From positions 1 through 64,000 of the forward strand of contig JAJFVF010000009.1 in assembly GCA_021371935.1 (NCBI GenBank): 64,000 bases of DNA, written 5' to 3'. A model generated the notes under the pieces. The model was not told where the DNA came from, did not search any database, and saw nothing but the letters and a program-made list of their open reading frames with translations. Position 1 is the first letter of the stretch; each line of letters begins with the position of its first letter. The position numbers and the translations under genes were made by a program. The stretch is from a bacterium (GTDB lineage Bacteria > Armatimonadota > UBA5829). Shown one piece after another: positions 33,583-43,225 of this stretch.

Positions 33583-33612
33583 ATTCTACTTGTCTTACAT
33601 TTGTTTTGTCAA
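33583..33612 (-). promoter_or_regulatory. Promoter of the wzz-like gene
   Basis: Minus strand: TTGACA (33607-33612), 18 bases, TAGAAT (33583-33588). The predicted start is near 33576. Confidence 0.6.
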
Positions 33613-33680
33613 GCAATATAAGATGCGAAATCAGCTACATGGTACCCAATGCAAAACGCTCATAGGCAGGCGTGATTCGG

Positions 33681-33710
33681 TTGGACAGCGTGTAAGCGAT
33701 TTGTTATACT
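33681..33710 (+). promoter_or_regulatory. Promoter of the polysaccharide operon
   Basis: TTGGAC(A) at 33681, 18 bases, TATACT at 33705-33710. The leader to the wzx start is about 165 bases, AT-rich, without a recognised riboswitch or strong hairpin. Together with the opposing wzz promoter this fills the 349-base gap. Confidence 0.5.
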
Positions 33711-33883
33711 ATTAAGGCTGAGGGCGATATATATAAGCTATGCATTGCTTGAGAGATCATGCTGATATGTTAGTATCATTATCAGAAAGCATTGTATGTA
33801 ATCAACTAAATGTTACCAAATACGAATTATATCGCGTAATCAAGATGCTTGAGTAGAACATGGGCTTCGTTCGAGGAATCATT

Positions 33884-35173
33884 ATGCGAATTCTGCCCAA
33901 AAGTGAATTCGCACGCCACATAACAATGCTGTCGGCTGGGTCTCTAGCCTCACAGGTAATATTGTTTGTGATTACTCCAATCACTACACGTTTCTATACC
34001 CCGGCCGATTATGGTGTGCTTGGAATTTTTACCGCAATACTTAACGTGATATTGCTCGCATCCAGCGGACGCTACGAACTTGCAATTACGATACCCGAAA
34101 AAGACGGTGATGCAATAAACCTGTTTAGCTTATCGGTTATTCTAAATACGTTTACGGCAGTTATTGTAGGTCTTGTTGTCTGGTTATGGGGCAAGCAAGT
34201 CTTGTCGCTTGTAAATGGTTCGGCGCTGGCTCCATATGCATGGATGCTTCCGGTAAGCATATTTGGAGGCGGGATATATCAGTCACTCACATATTGGGCT
34301 GTGAGAAGCAAACGTTTCAGTGATCTGACAAAAACAAAGCTTCACCAAAGCATCGGCGGCGGTGTAACCACGCTTGGTTTGGGTTACCTGCAAATTCGAC
34401 CATTAGGGCTTCTGGTTGGCCAGTTTGTTTCAATGTCTTTCGGTTTGACAACACTGCTCCGACCACTCATTAAGAATCATAAAAAAGAGCTTAAGTCAAG
34501 TAGTATAAGGGAGATGGGCAGGCTAGCGGTCAGGTATAAGAAATTCGCATTGCTGAGCGCACCGTCAGCATTGCTAAATAATGCTGCATCGTTTCTTCCG
34601 ATTCTCCTGATATCTTCGTTTTATGGTACGGAAAAAACCGGGCTCTTTTCACTTGCGATGAGGATAGTCGGCATTCCCGGTATTCTTGTAGGTGCAGCTG
34701 TTATGCAGGTATATATGGGTGAAACTGCAGAAATTGTACGCAATGATAGAAGCAAGCTTGCCGGTATGTTCAGCAACGTAACACGCAAGCTCGTAAGGAT
34801 TAGTGGGCTTGTAATATTGTTTGGCTGTGTGTCGCCATATATATTTGGGTTTATATTTGGCCATAACTGGCAGAATGCGGGGCTTTATGCTGCATTTCTG
34901 TCGGTTAGCGCGGCTGCTCAACTGGTTGTTTCTCCTATATCCACAGTAGCGATATTAATGGAGAGGCAGGATTTGCAGATGATAGGAGACCTGACAAGGA
35001 GTATATTGGTAGCCATAGCGTTAGTGGTTCCGCATACCCTTGGTTGGACAGCGGAAGCGACAGTTGCAACGTATGCTCTGACAATGGCTTTAACATATGC
35101 CGGTTTCTACCTAATGTATCGATGGATTGTATGCAATGCGAGTGTTGGAGATATGGGTGGGATCACATCGTGA
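33884..35173 (+). CDS. Wzx-type polysaccharide flippase (MOP/MATE superfamily)
   Basis: A 429-residue integral membrane protein with about 12 hydrophobic segments, spread from ITMLSAGSLASQVILFVITPITTRF at the start to YALTMALTYAGFYLMYR at the end. It belongs to the polysaccharide-specific transporter group that flips undecaprenyl-linked repeat units to the periplasm. An ATG at 33860 exists, but the one at 33884 has GAGGAATCATT ahead. The stop overlaps the GTG of the next gene by four bases (GTGA). First gene of the plus-strand polysaccharide operon. Confidence 0.88.
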   Translation: MRILPKSEFARHITMLSAGSLASQVILFVITPITTRFYTPADYGVLGIFTAILNVILLASSGRYELAITIPEKDGDAINLFSLSVILNTFTAVIVGLVVWLWGKQVLSLVNGSALAPYAWMLPVSIFGGGIYQSLTYWAVRSKRFSDLTKTKLHQSIGGGVTTLGLGYLQIRPLGLLVGQFVSMSFGLTTLLRPLIKNHKKELKSSSIREMGRLAVRYKKFALLSAPSALLNNAASFLPILLISSFYGTEKTGLFSLAMRIVGIPGILVGAAVMQVYMGETAEIVRNDRSKLAGMFSNVTRKLVRISGLVILFGCVSPYIFGFIFGHNWQNAGLYAAFLSVSAAAQLVVSPISTVAILMERQDLQMIGDLTRSILVAIALVVPHTLGWTAEATVATYALTMALTYAGFYLMYRWIVCNASVGDMGGITS

Positions 35174-35727
35174 AGAGTCTTGCTAAGAGATTGTTTTCTT
35201 GTATTGTGCCTCTGCTACGTCTGGCAGCATCTCCTTTTTTTGACTCGAAGTATCTAAGGGGCAGATATTTTGATTCTTCCATAATAGGATGGAGATGGGC
35301 TTGGAGGTCTTTTTGGCTGCAGAAAATCTTGGGCTTTAACAGACACGTGCCCTGGCCTGTGAGCCCGTGTATCATGGTGGCTTATCCGAGGAATATTGAG
35401 TTCCATCCTGACGACATCAACAACTTTCAAACCATTGGGTGCTATTTCCGAGCATCTGAAGCAAAGATAAAGATCGGCAGGGGATCTTACATAGCTCCCG
35501 GTGTCGGAATAATAACCGCAAATCATGACATCGATCGACTCGAATGCTCTGCTCCGGGTCAAGAAGTCGTTATTGGAGAAAGATGCTGGATCGGGATGAA
35601 TTCAATAATCCTCCCAGGCGTCACACTTGGACCTCATACCATAGTGGGAGCAGGAGCGGTCGTCACCGGCAGCTTTCCTGAAGGACATTGTGTGATTGCA
35701 GGTGTACCCGCCAAACAAGTCAAGTAA
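35170..35727 (+). CDS. Hexapeptide-repeat acyltransferase
   Basis: A 185-residue left-handed beta-helix acyltransferase of the WcaF/maltose-acetyltransferase kind. Hexapeptide repeats cover about residues 95-180 (IKIGRGSYIAPGVGII, VVIGERCWIGMNSIILPGVTLGPHTIVGAGAVVTGSF), with the catalytic histidine in TANHDID. The C-terminus AGVPAKQVK is typical. The longer frame from 35044 lies inside wzx; GTG at 35170 forms a GTGA overlap and follows GGTGGGATC. Probably acetylates a sugar residue of the repeat unit, using acetyl-CoA. Confidence 0.88.
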   Translation: MKSLAKRLFSCIVPLLRLAASPFFDSKYLRGRYFDSSIIGWRWAWRSFWLQKILGFNRHVPWPVSPCIMVAYPRNIEFHPDDINNFQTIGCYFRASEAKIKIGRGSYIAPGVGIITANHDIDRLECSAPGQEVVIGERCWIGMNSIILPGVTLGPHTIVGAGAVVTGSFPEGHCVIAGVPAKQVK

Positions 35728-35778
35728 GCAAATTGAGTGCTATAATTATAGGTAAAATAATCTGAGGGCTGCAACCTA

Positions 35779-36354
35779 ATGGGGCTAATATATAAGTTGC
35801 TTTCGCTTGTGGTCGGTTATCGATTCAGGAGAAGGGCTGCATGCGGCAATAATACCGAGATCGGATGGACGGCCAAGGCCATAAGCCATAACAAGAGGCA
35901 AATACAAATAGGTGCCAATTGTGCCATTATGTCGGCTTGCATATGTAATAGCGAAGGAAACATAGAAATAGGACCATACACCACTGTCAGGTATAAGTCA
36001 GTTATAGGTTCTGCAATAGGAATTAAAATCGGATCTCACTGCATCATATCCAATAATGTGACAATCTACGACCATAATAGCCACCCGACTGATCCTGATG
36101 TCCGCAAGAAAATGTGTGAGAGCGGGTTTAACAGCAGTTTATGGGATTGGAAATATGCGGACAAGAAACCCATAGTGATTAAGGACAATGTGTGGATAGG
36201 ACAAAACGCATTGATCTGCAAGGGGGTCACAATAGGCGAAGGGGCGGTAGTGGCTGCCAATGCCGTGGTCACAAAAGATGTGCCGGCTTACTCCATCGCG
36301 GCTGGAAACCCTGCAAAAGTAGTAAAAACACTTCAGCCGCAGAATCGTATATGA
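35779..36354 (+). CDS. Hexapeptide-repeat acyltransferase (second)
   Basis: A 191-residue trimeric beta-helix acyltransferase. Repeats begin near residue 40 (IQIGANCAIMSACI, IEIGPYTTVRY, IKIGSHCIISNNVTI), the catalytic histidine is in YDHNSHPTD, and the second set KPIVIKDNVWIGQNALICKGVTIGEGAVVAANAVV leads to AGNPAKVV. It differs from its neighbour in N-terminal sequence and loop, so the two probably modify different positions. Its stop overlaps the ATG of the next glycosyltransferase as ATGA. Confidence 0.88.
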   Translation: MGLIYKLLSLVVGYRFRRRAACGNNTEIGWTAKAISHNKRQIQIGANCAIMSACICNSEGNIEIGPYTTVRYKSVIGSAIGIKIGSHCIISNNVTIYDHNSHPTDPDVRKKMCESGFNSSLWDWKYADKKPIVIKDNVWIGQNALICKGVTIGEGAVVAANAVVTKDVPAYSIAAGNPAKVVKTLQPQNRI

Positions 36355-37568
36355 AGATCATATTTTTAACTGCAAATCCGTTTCCTTCGTATTCCGGAGG
36401 AATAGAGAACTGGTTGTATAACATAATCAGGGTCTTGGATTCAGTGGATGATATACAACTGGTAATTATCTCACCGGAGTCGGATGAAAAACCATTTTAT
36501 GATCTTTCGCCTTTCACACACCTTTCGCTTGTAAGGACTCAACGGAAGTCAACAACAAAGTATTCAGTTAAATTACCACGTCCTCTTCGACTGGTTGCCT
36601 CTAATATGCAGAGCATAAAATGGATAACCCAATCATATAAGGCGCTTTGTGCGACTGCGAAAAAGGGTGATGTAGTAGTAGTGCTCCATCCAATACCCGG
36701 CATGCTGCCGGCAGCAGGATTGAAACTGACAAGACGTACGCAGCGAGTTCTATGTTCTGTTCGTGGAAGGATTGGACTTGATCTTGAGGCTATGGGACAT
36801 CCGTTGGTTGCGCGCATCTACAAGAGTATTGAGAAATTCTTGCTTCGGTATTCAGACGCTGTTCACAGCAATGGACGCGATACTGCAGATTATCTGTTGA
36901 ATGAATTGGGCGTGGAGTCGACAGTGGTTTCAAATGGTGTAAACTATAACCAGTTTGCTCATCCACAACCTATCTTTGGCAACAACACTTTATGTGATAT
37001 TGAAAAGCAGAGGCTTTCAGGAATTCGATTTGTGGCCACAGTAGCAACGTTGAGGGATGTCAAAGGCATTCGATACATAATCGAGGCCGCAGCAGTTTTG
37101 AAAGAGAAATATGCAAACAGTGTACGCTTTGCATTTATTGGTAAAGGCGACCCAACTGCCTATAAGGAATATGCGCATAGTCTCGGTGTTGAAGATATGA
37201 TGTTCTTTGCGGGTGAGCAGAAGGAGGTGAGCGCATTCCTCCAACAGATAGATGTATGCGTGGCAGTATCAGGTGGTGGCGGAGTCAGTAACGCGGCAAT
37301 TGAGATGATGGCTGCAGGTAAAGCCATAGTAGCTTGGAACAATATGACTTATAGTCAACTCCTTGAGCACGATCAAACTGGATGTTTAGTTGATGAGTGG
37401 AATTCTCAGTCACTTGCGGCCGGCATAGAAACTTTGTTGGATGATCCATGCAGAGCGGGCCGGCTCGGCAAGAATGCACAAACCAAAGCGGCAGATTATG
37501 ACTGGAGCAAAATTGCGTCGGCATTTTTGGAAATTGCATTAGGTGGATGCAAGGAGAATTCCAAATGA
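36351..37568 (+). CDS. GT4-family glycosyltransferase
   Basis: A 405-residue GT-B fold enzyme. The N-terminal acceptor domain begins IIFLTANPFPSYSGGIENWL. The C-terminal nucleotide-sugar domain contains VATLRDVKGIRYIIEAA, the typical FIGKGDPTAYKEYA, and the EX7E-like region VSNAAIEMMAAGKAIVAW. Cytoplasmic or membrane-associated, transferring a sugar to the lipid-linked repeat unit; donor and linkage unknown. ATG at 36351 overlaps the previous stop; the longer frame from 36192 lies in the acyltransferase. Confidence 0.88.
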   Translation: MKIIFLTANPFPSYSGGIENWLYNIIRVLDSVDDIQLVIISPESDEKPFYDLSPFTHLSLVRTQRKSTTKYSVKLPRPLRLVASNMQSIKWITQSYKALCATAKKGDVVVVLHPIPGMLPAAGLKLTRRTQRVLCSVRGRIGLDLEAMGHPLVARIYKSIEKFLLRYSDAVHSNGRDTADYLLNELGVESTVVSNGVNYNQFAHPQPIFGNNTLCDIEKQRLSGIRFVATVATLRDVKGIRYIIEAAAVLKEKYANSVRFAFIGKGDPTAYKEYAHSLGVEDMMFFAGEQKEVSAFLQQIDVCVAVSGGGGVSNAAIEMMAAGKAIVAWNNMTYSQLLEHDQTGCLVDEWNSQSLAAGIETLLDDPCRAGRLGKNAQTKAADYDWSKIASAFLEIALGGCKENSK

Positions 37569-38971
37569 ATGCGACGAATGCAATTCAAAGACTATCAGCC
37601 AGGAAAATCAGCATGGTGTTGATAGCTATATTTGCGTGTATTGCAGTGGGTCTTCTGATGGCTCTGCAGATTCCTTGCGTCCCTGTCATATGCTTCCTGG
37701 CATTTGTTATCATTTTAATAGTTGTGATTGAGCATCCGGCGTATTTAGTCTCGTTGCTTGTCATAACATACCCCTTGGAATACTCCAAAACATTCTTTCC
37801 TTTCTTGTTGTTGGATAAAAGTATTGATGGAGCCAGTGTCTCAATTATTGACCTTTTTCGGTTGACCGCATTACTTACAATAATAGTGGCTGCTTTTCTG
37901 AGTGCGAAGACATTCAAAAGTATCCGTCCGCGCGGCCATGTAGCGTTGATTATGGCTCTATTTATCCTTTATTATGCATTTTCTGCAATAATAATATCAT
38001 CAGATCATAAGGGATCGATGATAGAGCTATTCAGGCTCATTTTCAATGTCGCAATGTGCGGAGCGATTATTTATCTGCTGAACAATCAAAAGCGGATCGA
38101 ACTATTTGCAGCAGCGATTATCTATACAGGCTTTGCGATTGGGCTCCTAAGTATATTTCAATATGCTACAGGCATCTATATCTGGAACAGTGCCCTTACG
38201 ATATCCGGTATGAACCGCGTTAATGCCACCTTTGGCGACCCAAATATTCTTGCAAGATTTATACTGGAGGCTTTTGTATTCTATCTGTGCGTCTATAAAC
38301 AGCATAAGATTGTCAAGCTGCCTGCTTTTCTTGCTTTTCCGGTATACTTGCTCGCATTATTTGTCACCTTTTCCCGAAGCGGTTTCATTGGGTTGTTGTT
38401 TGTTATAGTCATCCTTGGAGTATATGGAGTTTGGAGAGTTAATTTAAAATCATCACTGGCGCTTTTCGGATGTTTGGTGATAGCTGGAACGTTTACATTA
38501 GCCAGCAAGGAGTTTACGAGCAGAATTGGTTCATTTTCTTCAGGGATATCTGCATTTGGTGCAAGAATCGCTTTGATTAATACAGCCGTAAGAATGTTTA
38601 TAGATCATCCTATTTTCGGTGTGGGCATTAATACATTTCAATCATGCGCATCAATGAACTATACGAATTTATTGCCATATGGCGGAAACTATGTAGCGAA
38701 ATCACATACATCATTATTGACAATTGCAGCAGAGCTAGGGTTAGTTGGTATAATACTCACTGTTGCGCTGTTTGTATCGCTATATAGGCTGACCAAAAAA
38801 ATAAGCAGCGGTTCAAGGTTGTGGTTCATCGGCATCGCCTCATGGGTATCAATTCTGGTTATTTTATTGAGTTCTCAATCTGAAGGCCGCTTGCTGGATG
38901 ATCCAATGCTTTTTATGCTATCAGGAGTAATTGTTGCAGCGTATCGCAACTTCACAAGGAAGCCATTATGA
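37565..38971 (+). CDS. O-antigen ligase/Wzy-type polymerase family membrane protein
   Basis: A 468-residue protein with about 12 membrane segments and one larger periplasmic loop near residues 325-390. The loop contains the family-typical VNATFGDPNILARF just before it and FGVGINTFQ within it. The pfam-type Wzy_C/O-antigen ligase group includes both ligases and polymerases; in this Wzx/Wzz context a polymerase role is more likely. ATG at 37565 has AAGGAG ahead and overlaps the previous stop as ATGA; its own stop overlaps the next gene the same way. Confidence 0.82.
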   Translation: MNATNAIQRLSARKISMVLIAIFACIAVGLLMALQIPCVPVICFLAFVIILIVVIEHPAYLVSLLVITYPLEYSKTFFPFLLLDKSIDGASVSIIDLFRLTALLTIIVAAFLSAKTFKSIRPRGHVALIMALFILYYAFSAIIISSDHKGSMIELFRLIFNVAMCGAIIYLLNNQKRIELFAAAIIYTGFAIGLLSIFQYATGIYIWNSALTISGMNRVNATFGDPNILARFILEAFVFYLCVYKQHKIVKLPAFLAFPVYLLALFVTFSRSGFIGLLFVIVILGVYGVWRVNLKSSLALFGCLVIAGTFTLASKEFTSRIGSFSSGISAFGARIALINTAVRMFIDHPIFGVGINTFQSCASMNYTNLLPYGGNYVAKSHTSLLTIAAELGLVGIILTVALFVSLYRLTKKISSGSRLWFIGIASWVSILVILLSSQSEGRLLDDPMLFMLSGVIVAAYRNFTRKPL

Positions 38972-40041
38972 GACTTGCCATACTCTCCGATGGAATATCG
39001 TCTCATGCGCAAAAGTGGGTTCGCTCTTTAAGCGAGCGTGGGCATGATGTCCATCTCATTTCTATGGAGAATATGGAAGATCCTGGCGATGTGCGTGTAC
39101 ATCTTCTGCCTTTCAAACGGCCTTTTGGCTATTATCTGAATGTAGGCATTCTCAGGCGCCTGCTCAAAAAGATACAGCCGGACTTGCTGCATGTGCATTA
39201 TGCCAGCGGAAACGGTACTCTGGGGCGTCTTGCCAATTATCGGCCTTGTATTTTGTCGGTCTGGGGGAGTGATGTGTTTAAGTTTCCATATCAGTCCCGG
39301 TCGCGTTTCAATATACTTCGGCGAAACCTGGAGCATTATGACTATATATTATCCACAAGCAGTGCAATGGCGGACCAGGTGACTGACCTCTATCCGCACC
39401 TTGCCAGGCCGACAGTTATACCGTTTGGAGTAAACACGGCGCAATTTCGGCCGATTTCGCCGGCCGGCAAGAACGATTTCGTAACTGTAGGGATTATTAA
39501 GTCGTTGAGGCACTCATACGCTATCGATATATTGCTCAAAGCATTTGCCAAGGCAAGCTGTGATGACAGCTTGAAGATGAGATTGATGATCGTTGGAAAC
39601 GGATCACTAAAGAGGCAGTTCGTTGACTTGGCACAAAGTCTGAACATCCAAAATTTAGTTGATTTCGTTGATCGTATACCGCATCATGATGTGCCTCGAT
39701 ATATGAACAGGATTGATATATTTGTCAATGCCAGTCGATCGGAAAGCTTTGGAGTTGCGGTGTTGGAAGCATCGGCCTGCGGCGTGCCTGTTATCACAAG
39801 CAGCGTTGGGGGACTGCCTGAGGTCACTGTCAATGGTGTCACCGGGAAGATCGTTCCAGCAGAAGATGTTGATGCGCTTGCTGACGCGATACTGCTGCTG
39901 GCAAGAGACGAATCTCTGCGTAAGGAAATGGGGGAAAATGGGCGCGAATTCGTCAAGGAACACTACGAATGGTCTGCCTGTGTAGATCGGATGGAAGAGG
40001 TCTATAAGAACATTTTGCAGGGTGTTGATATCCACAAGTAG
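38968..40041 (+). CDS. GT4-family glycosyltransferase (second)
   Basis: A 357-residue GT-B enzyme. LAILSDGISSHAQKWVRSLSERGHDV is the acceptor-side start and SVWGSDVFKFP is typical of WbaZ/PimB-like members. The donor domain has VGIIKSLRHSYAIDILLKAFA and the ESFGVAVLEASACGVPVITSSVGGLPE region with the conserved EX7E glutamates, followed by NGVTGKIVPAEDVDAL. Adds a further sugar to the repeat unit. Linked to the polymerase gene by a 4-base overlap; a 120-base gap follows. Confidence 0.9.
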   Translation: MRLAILSDGISSHAQKWVRSLSERGHDVHLISMENMEDPGDVRVHLLPFKRPFGYYLNVGILRRLLKKIQPDLLHVHYASGNGTLGRLANYRPCILSVWGSDVFKFPYQSRSRFNILRRNLEHYDYILSTSSAMADQVTDLYPHLARPTVIPFGVNTAQFRPISPAGKNDFVTVGIIKSLRHSYAIDILLKAFAKASCDDSLKMRLMIVGNGSLKRQFVDLAQSLNIQNLVDFVDRIPHHDVPRYMNRIDIFVNASRSESFGVAVLEASACGVPVITSSVGGLPEVTVNGVTGKIVPAEDVDALADAILLLARDESLRKEMGENGREFVKEHYEWSACVDRMEEVYKNILQGVDIHK

Positions 40042-40161
40042 AAAACAATCATATTGTTTAGATCTAGTCACTTAGCCGGCAATCATCTTGTCTGATAGCA
40101 GTTGCAGTCGATATGGTTACAGATTATATGGTTGAGTGGGATGTTTTTTGGGAGATGTAGT

Positions 40162-41427
40162 TTGCACGTTTGGTTGCTCAAAATAAGCGAAATTCTGCCT
40201 CTTAGCGATGATGCAAGAATGATGCGTGCAGGAATGCTGGCAAAGTCGCTTCTGGCAAGAGGACATCAGGTCACATGGTGGACCAGCGCATTTGATCACA
40301 TGAAAAAGGAGATGCTGTATCCAGAAGATACGGTTGTTACACCGGAGCCCGGCTTTACACTCAACATCCTCAAAGGCAGAGGCTATTCAAGGAATATCTC
40401 AATTGACCGCTATTTGGACCACCGTCAAGTCGCAATGAAATTCAGACAGATGTCGCGCAAAGCAGATCCACCGGATATTGTGGTTGCGGCCATGCCTGAC
40501 CATCAACTGGCGCTGGAGGGGGTGAGATATGCTAATGAGGTGGGGATCCCTATAGTGGTGGATACAAGAGATCAGTGGCCAGACACTTTTCTTGATGTGC
40601 TGCCATACAAGTGGCTGAAGGTATTGGCCCAGTTTCCGCTTGCCGGAGAGTGCGCGAAGCTGAGAGCAATTATGCGTAATGCTGATGCAATTGTAGGCAT
40701 AAACGCCACACTTCTGGATTGGGCACTCGATTATGCCGGAAGGTACGCAACACCTAACGATAAGGTCTTCTACCTTGGTGCTCGCAGGCCAATAGATTTC
40801 GACCTCGCAGATTTTTCTCCAGATTTCTTGGATATGCTGGCAAAGATCAAGGACAAGTTTGTAGTCACATATGTCGGCACATTTGGCAGAAATACCGATC
40901 CTTATGTGATCGCGCAGGCCACTGAGTTGATAAATAAGAGTGAGAATGAGGCTAATAAGTTCGCGTTCGTTATCGCCGGCACGGGCACATCATATGAAAA
41001 AGTATTGCATCTGTCCAAAGGACATGACAATATTTATGTGCCGGGATGGGTCAATGAGAAACAGATATCGGCTCTGCTGAGTATTTCTTCCGCCGGAGTG
41101 ATTCCATGCTTGGAAGCATTCCCGAATAAGGCGTTCACTTATATGAGCGGCGGACTTCCAATACTGACATCAACAAATGGAGACCTGACTCGTATGGTTA
41201 ATAACGAGAAAATGGGACTCTATTTTAAGCCCAATGATCCCACTGATCTTGCACGTTGCATCTGCAAACTGAAAGATGACCCGGCTTTGAGGGATGAAAT
41301 GGCATCAAATAGTCTGCGCATATTCAACAGCAGCATGAACTCTGATGTGATATATGGCGAGTATATTGATCATATCGAGCGAATCGCAGCACAGCATGCA
41401 TCTAAGCAGGAAAGCTTAACGAGATGA
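40162..41427 (+). CDS. Glycosyltransferase, WbuB-like GT4 type
   Basis: A 421-residue GT-B protein. SEILPLSDDARMMRAGMLAKSLLARGHQVTWW resembles WbuB/FucNAc-transferase-like members, VDTRDQWPDTFLDVLP is the characteristic segment, and the donor domain has VTYVGTFGRNTDPYVIAQA and FPNKAFTYMSGGLPILTS. The frame is open to 40102; a TTG at 40162 with GGGAG 7-8 bases before is preferred, giving LHVWLLKISE. The stop overlaps the sugar transferase by ATGA. Confidence 0.82.
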   Translation: MHVWLLKISEILPLSDDARMMRAGMLAKSLLARGHQVTWWTSAFDHMKKEMLYPEDTVVTPEPGFTLNILKGRGYSRNISIDRYLDHRQVAMKFRQMSRKADPPDIVVAAMPDHQLALEGVRYANEVGIPIVVDTRDQWPDTFLDVLPYKWLKVLAQFPLAGECAKLRAIMRNADAIVGINATLLDWALDYAGRYATPNDKVFYLGARRPIDFDLADFSPDFLDMLAKIKDKFVVTYVGTFGRNTDPYVIAQATELINKSENEANKFAFVIAGTGTSYEKVLHLSKGHDNIYVPGWVNEKQISALLSISSAGVIPCLEAFPNKAFTYMSGGLPILTSTNGDLTRMVNNEKMGLYFKPNDPTDLARCICKLKDDPALRDEMASNSLRIFNSSMNSDVIYGEYIDHIERIAAQHASKQESLTR

Positions 41428-42128
41428 TTAAGCGAACGATTGACATAGTTGTCTCGGCAATGGCTCTTATTGTTTTGAGCCCGATTATATTGCTTACTGC
41501 TATCGCAGTATGGCTTCAGGACCGACACTCACCGTTATATATTGCCTGGAGGGTCGGCTTTAACGGACGTGAGTTTGGCATGATCAAGCTGCGCTCCATG
41601 GTTGTAAACAATGACCGTGTGGGATCACACATTTCAGGCAACGACCCGCGAATAACGGCTTTCGGGCGGGTTATGAGGCGCTGTAAACTTGACGAGTTTA
41701 CCCAGTTCTGGAATGTGCTTAAGGGCGAGATGAGCCTGGTGGGACCGCGTCCCGGCCTCAAACGTGAAACAGATGTATTCACACAGACCGAGCGAAAACT
41801 CTTGAGTATCAGGCCCGGAATAAGTGACTTCGCATCGATTGTTTTTGCCGATCAGGGTGAGATACTTAAGACGAGTGACGACCCCAACCGTGATTATACG
41901 CAGCTCATCAGACCTTGGAAAAGCAGACTGGGCTTATTCTATCTTGAGCATGCGTCTATCATGCTCGATCTGAAGGTATTGACACTTACAGCAGTCGCAC
42001 TCATAAACAGGAAACAAGCCCTGCGAGGAGTTCGGGCGATCTTACTGAATGACAATGCCGATGAGGAATTGATCCGCATTGCATCGAGGCAGGATCCGCT
42101 TGTTCCGGCTCTTCCACCTGGTGCATAG
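41424..42128 (+). CDS. Initiating sugar-phosphate transferase (WcaJ/PglC-like)
   Basis: A 234-residue bacterial sugar transferase that places the first sugar-1-phosphate on undecaprenyl phosphate. A hydrophobic reentrant helix lies at about residues 8-30, followed by MIKLRSMV, the catalytic LDEFTQFWNVLKGEMSLVGPRPG with the conserved acidic pair, and IRPGISDFASI. It is the short PglC/WbaP-C form without the N-terminal membrane domain. Last gene of this run of the operon. Confidence 0.9.
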   Translation: MIKRTIDIVVSAMALIVLSPIILLTAIAVWLQDRHSPLYIAWRVGFNGREFGMIKLRSMVVNNDRVGSHISGNDPRITAFGRVMRRCKLDEFTQFWNVLKGEMSLVGPRPGLKRETDVFTQTERKLLSIRPGISDFASIVFADQGEILKTSDDPNRDYTQLIRPWKSRLGLFYLEHASIMLDLKVLTLTAVALINRKQALRGVRAILLNDNADEELIRIASRQDPLVPALPPGA

Positions 42129-42175
42129 ATATGCACTGACCTATGTTCTATATTGCCCCGCAGTAAATTACGTGA

Positions 42176-42994
42176 TTACTGATAAATCAGATATAGTCCG
42201 ATCGGCACCGCCCATGTGCTGTTTGTTGTACCTGTCGCACTACCTCCGAAGAACGGTCCACATTTGCCGTTAAATCCTGCCACTATTGTAAACGGGCTAT
42301 ATCTGCCTTTCGGCCTCCATCCCAGTCCTGCGTTGATCTGATAGCCGTCATATTCACTTGCGATGCTCAAGTGGTTATTGATCGGATATGAAAGACCCAC
42401 GAACGGTCTGTTCAGGAACTTTCCTGCTCCATAGCCGAGCGTGGTATATATTGGTTTATCATCGATATCGAACTTTTTGGTGGCGACGGCATAATACCCG
42501 ACTTTGGTATTCATTTTTTGCCTATATTGTTTCCACTCTTTATTAAGCAGGTCCTGAATACCAACCGCAACAGCGGGTGTCTTATCGGTTTCCTTTATGC
42601 ACTGGAGTTGAAGGCTCACAGCTTTACTGTCATCGGCAATCCAACTGCTCACAGCCATAGCCGAACCGTAGAGTCTTGGCCAGCCTCCGAATCCGAACGC
42701 AAGGACGCCTGTGCCGTTTTGCTCAGCATCATTGTAATAGACATCAAGATGCTCACCGCTAAAAGCCCCCAGGCTGGTATAGCCATTACCCGGTGTATAT
42801 GCCACAGGAATATTTATCTGCATCGCACCCTGGCCATCCGGCTTGCCGTCCTGGTTAAGTGCTATGCAGCCTCCGGGAAGCGGCGAGACATTTGCGTATT
42901 GCGTGACGGGAACTTTAATAGCCCAGCAGGCTGTTGAGAAGATAATACAACCCAGCATGGCGCTTACTCGAATGCAATTTGAAATCATTATCAT
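42176..42994 (-). CDS. YjbH-like outer-membrane beta-barrel protein
   Basis: A 272-residue exported protein with a signal peptide (about residues 1-25). The body alternates short beta strands rich in Gly, Tyr and Asn and ends in an aromatic-type strand (VPIGLYLIYQ). It shares landmarks with the protein at 55968-56801: PAVAVGIQDLLN with PAVALAVRDIFN, and YAVATKKF with FLLATKRL. YjbH-family proteins belong to exopolysaccharide export or assembly systems, which suits its place in the locus. It is on the opposite strand to the rest of the operon. Confidence 0.65.
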   Translation of the reverse strand: MIMISNCIRVSAMLGCIIFSTACWAIKVPVTQYANVSPLPGGCIALNQDGKPDGQGAMQINIPVAYTPGNGYTSLGAFSGEHLDVYYNDAEQNGTGVLAFGFGGWPRLYGSAMAVSSWIADDSKAVSLQLQCIKETDKTPAVAVGIQDLLNKEWKQYRQKMNTKVGYYAVATKKFDIDDKPIYTTLGYGAGKFLNRPFVGLSYPINNHLSIASEYDGYQINAGLGWRPKGRYSPFTIVAGFNGKCGPFFGGSATGTTNSTWAVPIGLYLIYQ

Positions 42995-43010
42995 GCCCCA
43001 TAATGTGTAG

Positions 43011-43040
43011 GCTAAGCAATTTACGCTCCGCTAACTGCAC
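43011..43040. repeat. End fragment of the 100-bp inverted-repeat element, copy C
   Basis: GCTAAGCAATTTACGC followed by TCCGCTAACTGCAC is the reverse complement of the right ends of copies A and B (GTGCAATTTAC...GTAAATTGCTTAGC) with a few changes. The opposite end is not seen, so this copy is partial. It lies just before the start of the YjbH-like gene. Confidence 0.5.
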
Positions 43041-43225
43041 GTCTCGGTCCGGTCCATTATATCTCCGACACGAGTTCAAGGAGGTATTTTGCTCAGGTTA
43101 CTTGATATATCATAGCATCATACAGCCAAACTCATCAAGATTAATAGAGTTCCAAGACGATGCATTTTCTTGAGTGAGCGCTACTGCATATGGTAAAATA
43201 CCTAAGAAACAGGAGGTGTGCGGAA